Source: JAIPAH01 sp964345255 (lineage in GTDB: Bacteria; Bacteroidota; Bacteroidia; Bacteroidales; JAIPAH01). From it: 7,829 bases of DNA. Positions 6,491-7,829 of the stretch are shown in pieces; position 1 is the stretch's first letter; each line of letters starts with the position of its first letter. Under the pieces are notes generated by a model. It was not told where the DNA came from, did no database searches, and saw nothing but the letters and a program-made list of their open reading frames with translations. The translations under genes and the position numbers were made by a program. Where the stretch lies: assembly GCA_964345255.1 (NCBI GenBank), contig CAYFQK010000159.1, positions 1-7,829 of the forward strand, written 5' to 3'.

Positions 6491-6520
6491 TCGTTATCGT
6501 ATGAATCCTTTATACCTTTG
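6491..6520 (+). promoter_or_regulatory. Promoter of nnr
   Basis: TACCTTTG at 6513-6520 is an exact TAnnTTTG match. At 19 bases upstream, 6491-6493 is TCG, one base off the -33 TTG. The predicted leader is about 40 bases, A-rich, with no Shine-Dalgarno sequence and no evident hairpin. It points away from the hydE promoter, whose -7 element is about 100 bases to the left. Confidence 0.6.
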
Positions 6521-6564
6521 TAAGAGGTAAAGGCTAACAATTTGAGAATAAAAAATTTAAAGTC

Positions 6565-7829
6565 ATGATTAAAATACTTCCCGTTGATAAAATTAAAGAA
6601 GCTGACAGGTATACCATTGAGAATGAACCTATCGCTTCGATTGACCTGATGGAGCGTGCTGCCACGAGGCTGGCCGAATGGCTTGAAGCAAATGTAAAGA
6701 CGGAGAAAAAAGTCAACATTTTCAGCGGCCCCGGGAATAATGGGGGTGATGGACTGGCGTTGGCCCGGAAACTCTCAGACAGTGATTACGAGGTAAGCGT
6801 ATATCTTCTGAATCCCGGCGATAAGCTTTCTGAGGATAATCAGAAAAACCTGGAACGCCTTAAAGGTTACCGCGATGTTTTCCTAAAAGAAATAAAACAC
6901 CAGGAAGACATTCCCGAAATAACAGTAACTGATGTGCATATTGATGCTCTTTTTGGTTCCGGGCTGGACCGCGAGGTGAAAGGTTTGATTGCCGGCGTTA
7001 TTAACAAAATCAACGACAGCGGCGCAGAAGTCATTTCCATCGATACGCCGTCTGGTTTATTTGCCGATCGCTCGAATGTGGATAATAAGGGAGCCATTAT
7101 AAAAGCCTCCCACACGCTTACGTTTCAATTCCCCAAGCTGGCTTTTATGTTTGCAGATAATTCCATTTACACAGGAACCTGGGAGGTTATAGGCATAAGC
7201 TTGCATGAGGACTTTATCAGGGATGTTGAAACCTATCATTATTACCTGGAAGCGGCTGATATCATGACGATAATCCAAAGCCGCAAAAAATTTTCTCATA
7301 AAGGAAATTTTGGTCACGCCCTGTTGATTTCGGGAAAATACAGCGCTATGGGCGCGGCGGTACTCTCTGCTCAATCGTGCCTGCGCACCGGCGCCGGCTT
7401 GCTTACATGCCATGTTCCCAGGCTGGGATATCAGATTATTCAAACCACTGTGCCTGAAGCTTTAACCCATATCGATGAGTCGGACGAACGCTTTACCGCC
7501 CCCCCTGACCTGGCACCCTACCAGGCCATTGGCATCGGGCCGGGAATAGGCACAAGCAAGCAAACGCAGCAAGCCTTAAAGTTACTGATTCAGAACTCTG
7601 ATGTGCCGCTCCTCTTCGATGCGGATGCTATTAACATCCTGGGAGAAAACAAAACCTGGATATCTTTCGTACCCAAAAATTCTATCTTCACCCCACATCC
7701 CAAAGAGTTTGAGCGGCTGGCAGGAAAATCCTCAAATGATTTTGACCGCCTGGAGAAACAACGCCAATTTTCCATTAAGTATGGAGTGTATGTTGTGGTG
7801 AAAGGCGCCCACACTTCCATAAGTTGTCC
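6565..7829 (+). CDS. nnr: Bifunctional NAD(P)H-hydrate epimerase / ADP-dependent dehydratase (3' end outside window)
   Basis: The frame is open from ATG 6565 to the window edge, giving 421 complete codons of a protein usually near 500 residues. Nnr repairs NADH and NADPH that have been hydrated by heat or enzymatic side reactions. The N-terminal YjeF_N domain epimerises the hydrates: see SGPGNNGGDG (54-63), DALFGSGLDR (127-136) and the IDTPSGL segment (159-165). The C-terminal ribokinase-like domain dehydrates the S-form using ADP: see HKGNFGHALLISG (245-257), GIGPGIGT (323-330), DADAIN (352-357), TPHPKEFERL (376-385) and VVKGAHT (411-417). The last conserved motifs of that domain (including the NGSTGMGD-type loop) fall outside, so completeness cannot be checked. 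The start is supported by the promoter at 6491-6520 and by family-typical N-terminal residues. Both domains are in a single frame, the usual bacterial fusion. Confidence 0.95.
   Translation, partial: MIKILPVDKIKEADRYTIENEPIASIDLMERAATRLAEWLEANVKTEKKVNIFSGPGNNGGDGLALARKLSDSDYEVSVYLLNPGDKLSEDNQKNLERLKGYRDVFLKEIKHQEDIPEITVTDVHIDALFGSGLDREVKGLIAGVINKINDSGAEVISIDTPSGLFADRSNVDNKGAIIKASHTLTFQFPKLAFMFADNSIYTGTWEVIGISLHEDFIRDVETYHYYLEAADIMTIIQSRKKFSHKGNFGHALLISGKYSAMGAAVLSAQSCLRTGAGLLTCHVPRLGYQIIQTTVPEALTHIDESDERFTAPPDLAPYQAIGIGPGIGTSKQTQQALKLLIQNSDVPLLFDADAINILGENKTWISFVPKNSIFTPHPKEFERLAGKSSNDFDRLEKQRQFSIKYGVYVVVKGAHTSISC

Noticed and set aside
7057..7443. A 128-codon minus-strand open frame inside nnr
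   Set aside because: It lies entirely antisense to the conserved middle of nnr and has no recognisable motif.
1..7829. Search for CRISPR arrays, tRNAs, insertion sequences, toxin-antitoxin or defence genes
   Set aside because: No spaced direct repeats, cloverleaf, transposase motifs, terminal inverted repeats or small paired genes were seen. Nearly all sequence is accounted for by housekeeping genes.

Overview
The window looks like a chromosomal housekeeping segment from a member of the Bacteroidota. It probably comes from an anaerobic or fermentative lineage. Three start regions carry exact matches to the Bacteroidota -7 element (TAnnTTTG) and a fourth, hup, has that element plus a TTG at the expected -33 spacing. 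Start codons have A-rich leaders, mostly without clear Shine-Dalgarno sequences. The HU, Fmt and RecQ sequences read like Bacteroidota versions. The presence of HydE, an [FeFe]-hydrogenase maturase, is the reason to suspect anaerobic metabolism. The order or family cannot be fixed from this sequence alone.

Layout, left to right. Positions 1-306 hold the C-terminal end of fmt (methionyl-tRNA formyltransferase), reading rightward. A 159-bp AT-rich gap with the hup promoter leads to hup (HU protein, 466-738, +). A strong hairpin with a T-tract at 760-794 separates hup from a leftward pair, recQ (3268 to 1358) and a 3-methyladenine DNA glycosylase gene (1398 to 793). These two overlap by 41 bp and form a DNA-repair unit. 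An 89-bp divergent promoter region separates recQ from aroK (shikimate kinase, 3358-3876, +). aroK collides end to end, with a 4-bp overlap, with a second leftward pair: hydE (6390 to 5272) followed by an rlmD-type 23S rRNA uracil methyltransferase (5279 to 3873), overlapping by 8 bp. A 174-bp divergent region with back-to-back -7 elements and a perfect 14-bp palindrome separates hydE from nnr (bifunctional NAD(P)H-hydrate epimerase/dehydratase, 6565 to beyond the right edge, +).

Functionally the genes cover translation initiation, nucleoid structure, DNA repair, chorismate synthesis, rRNA modification, hydrogenase cofactor assembly and repair of damaged nicotinamide cofactors. No mobile element, CRISPR array, tRNA, rRNA or defence cassette is visible, and no gene is obviously broken. 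I did not find a clear previously undescribed system. The most interesting points are the palindrome at the hydE/nnr divergent promoters, hydE placed in an operon with an rRNA methyltransferase and without hydF/hydG, and the unusual architecture of the RecQ-family helicase.
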